DNA from: Geoalkalibacter halelectricus
Lineage (GTDB): Bacteria; Desulfobacterota; Desulfuromonadia; Desulfuromonadales; Geoalkalibacteraceae
NCBI RefSeq assembly: GCF_025263685.1
Contig: NZ_CP092109.1
Coordinates: 2,047,001-2,111,000 of the forward strand
Direction: 5' to 3'
DNA length: 64,000 nucleotides
Shown here: piece by piece, positions 62,678-64,000 of the stretch
Layout of the letters: each line of letters begins with the position of its first letter
Position numbering within the stretch: the first letter of the stretch is position 1
Position numbers and translations under genes: made by a program
The notes under the pieces: generated by a model
What the model was told of the DNA's origin: nothing
Databases searched by the model: none
What the model saw: the letters and a program-made list of their open reading frames with translations, nothing else

Positions 62678-64000
62678 ATGAAACGCGCCCGCCTTTTCTG
62701 GTTTTCCCTGATGTTTCTCGGCGCTCTGCTGTTGCCGGCTCAGCCCGCACCAGCGGCCGCTCTGACCATCGGCGTGGTGGTCGACGGCCCCTGGGAGGGC
62801 AACCAGCAGGTTCTGGAGCTGTTCCGGCGGGAGATCGAGGTTCTGGTGGGACGAGAATTTCCCCTGGCCTTTCCCGCGGAAAAGCTGCACATCGGCGATT
62901 GGCGCGTTTCTTCCATCCGCCGGGCCATCGACCAGTTGCTTACCGATCCCCAGGTCGACGTGGTTCTGGCCATGGGAGTGATCGCCTCCCATGAGCTCAG
63001 CACCCGCGGCCCTTTGCCCAAGCCGGCCATCGCCCCCTTCATTATCGACCAGAAAATGCAGGGGGTGGCGCGGCGCAACGATGCCAGCGGCGTGCCCAAT
63101 CTCAGCTACATCGCGGTGCCGCCTCCCACCGAGCGCGATTTGCGCGTGTTTCACGATCTGAGTCCCTTCTCCCACCTGGCGGTGCTGCACAACCGTCCCT
63201 TTGTCGAAGCCATCCCCGGCCTGGAGGCCAATTACGCCGATCTGGCCCGCGAACTGGGCGTGCGCCTGACCCTGGTGGCGGTGGACGATGATGCCGCCGA
63301 GGCCCTGCAGCGGCTGCCGGCCGGCGTCGATGCCGTCTACGTCGCTCCCCTGCTGCGCCTGGCGCCGGGCGAATTCAGCCAGTTGGTGCGCGGCCTTAAG
63401 GCGCGCGGGCTGCCGAGCTTTTCCCTGCGTGGACGCCCCGAGGTGGAGCGCGGTCTGCTGGCGGGCATCGCCATGGACGATTTTCCCCAGCGCGCGCGGC
63501 GCACCGCCCTCAATCTGCAGCGCATCCTGCTGGGTGAAAAGCCGGCCGATCTCGCCGTGGGGCTGGTGCCCGGCGAGCGCCTGGTCATCAACATGGACAC
63601 TGCCCGCGATATCGGTTTTTATCCCAGTTGGCGGTTTCTGACCGAGGCCGAGCTGCTCTTCGAGGATGGTCGTCCCAGGGGCATGCTGCAATCCCTCGCC
63701 GGGGTGGCGCGCGAGGCGCTTAAGGCCAATCTGGATCTGGCGGCGGCTTCCCAGACCCTCATCGCCGGCGAGCACCAGGTTGCTCAGGCGCGTGCGGCTC
63801 TGCTGCCGCAGGCCTGGGTGGGCGCCGAGGCCCTGATCATTGATCGCGACCGCGCCGCGAGCAGTTTCGGCAACCAGGCGCAGCGCACCCTGAGCGCGAC
63901 GGCGCGCTTGCGCCAGAGCCTCTATTCCGAGACCGCCTGGGCCGGTTTCGAGAGCGCCGAATACCTCCAGCAGGCGCGTGAGGAGGAGGTCAAGGTGGTG
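62678..64000 (+). CDS. ABC-substrate-binding/TolC-like fusion (partial)
   Basis: An uninterrupted frame runs from ATG 62678 to the window end (441 codons) and is incomplete. It starts with a signal peptide (MKRARLFWFSLMFLGALLLP). Residues about 30-320 resemble the ABC_sub_bind family (LTIGVVVDGPWEGNQQ, VDVVLAMGVIASHEL, GVDAVYVAPLLRLA, NLQRILLGEKPADLAVGLV). From about 345 the sequence becomes TolC-like: ALKANLDLAAASQTLIAGEHQV, ALLPQAWVGAEALI, ATARLRQSLYSE. The fusion suggests an outer-membrane efflux protein with a periplasmic sensing or binding domain. ATG 62663 is an alternative start. Confidence 0.8.
   Translation, partial: MKRARLFWFSLMFLGALLLPAQPAPAAALTIGVVVDGPWEGNQQVLELFRREIEVLVGREFPLAFPAEKLHIGDWRVSSIRRAIDQLLTDPQVDVVLAMGVIASHELSTRGPLPKPAIAPFIIDQKMQGVARRNDASGVPNLSYIAVPPPTERDLRVFHDLSPFSHLAVLHNRPFVEAIPGLEANYADLARELGVRLTLVAVDDDAAEALQRLPAGVDAVYVAPLLRLAPGEFSQLVRGLKARGLPSFSLRGRPEVERGLLAGIAMDDFPQRARRTALNLQRILLGEKPADLAVGLVPGERLVINMDTARDIGFYPSWRFLTEAELLFEDGRPRGMLQSLAGVAREALKANLDLAAASQTLIAGEHQVAQARAALLPQAWVGAEALIIDRDRAASSFGNQAQRTLSATARLRQSLYSETAWAGFESAEYLQQAREEEVKVV

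Overview
The window is one 64-kb stretch of a GC-rich bacterial chromosome. The gene set suggests a dissimilatory, respiring deltaproteobacterium of the Desulfuromonadales (Geobacter, Desulfuromonas or Geoalkalibacter-like). It carries an NrfA/NrfH ammonifying nitrite reductase pair, a triheme c-type cytochrome, sigma-54-type promoter sequence, succinyl-CoA ligase, a UbiD/MqnL-type decarboxylase, PEP-CTERM export, GAF- and PAS-rich histidine kinases and an Mrp/complex-I-like membrane operon. This placement is inferred from gene content, not from a database comparison.

Region 1 (1-9780) is a surface-glycan and flagellin block. Two GC-rich glycosyltransferases are followed by an AT-rich island (about 2.4-8.2 kb) with a GT2, a Rossmann-GT4 fusion, a ParB-like/nucleotidyltransferase/TPR chimera and two unknown genes. 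A flagellin gene with a sigma-28 promoter and a CsrA-like leader comes next, then flaG. A flagellin-glycosylation role is likely but inferred. Region 2 (10.0-12.8 kb) is a minus-strand array of four toxin-antitoxin or nucleotidyltransferase modules, three of them bordered by a short repeat. Region 3 (12.8-22.4 kb) holds a SEC-C protein, a second sigma-28-linked gene, tRNA-Ala(CGC) and the minus-strand series ileS-lspA-dksA-histidine kinase.

Region 4 (23.1-30.2 kb) is an eight-gene overlapping operon of Mrp/Mbh-type antiporter subunits in the order E-F-G-(D/E/B fusion)-C-D-D'-D''. It has three NuoL/M/N-like subunits and no full MrpA. Region 5 (30.3-46.9 kb) has a PagL-like barrel, a P2-type ATPase, a ferric-reductase-like flavoprotein, tamA-tamB, a convergent moxR-DUF58-transglutaminase operon, and folK-YHS protein-cytochrome-transaldolase. 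Region 6 (46.9-54.8 kb) has an Sm-like small protein, sucCD behind a sigma-54-like promoter, a DUF1330 gene, nrfA-nrfH, glgA and a PEP-CTERM protein. Region 7 (54.8-64.0 kb) has a PhnD-sensing hybrid kinase, a membrane protein, an L,D-transpeptidase, a UbiD-family decarboxylase, a DUF3024 gene and an ABC-binding-protein/TolC fusion that runs off the end.

Three copies of one 169-bp palindromic element (11442, 22902, 61898) and one different 181-bp palindromic element (49814) are interspersed; both look like non-autonomous mobile elements (MITEs). No transposase, CRISPR array, rRNA or replication origin was seen.
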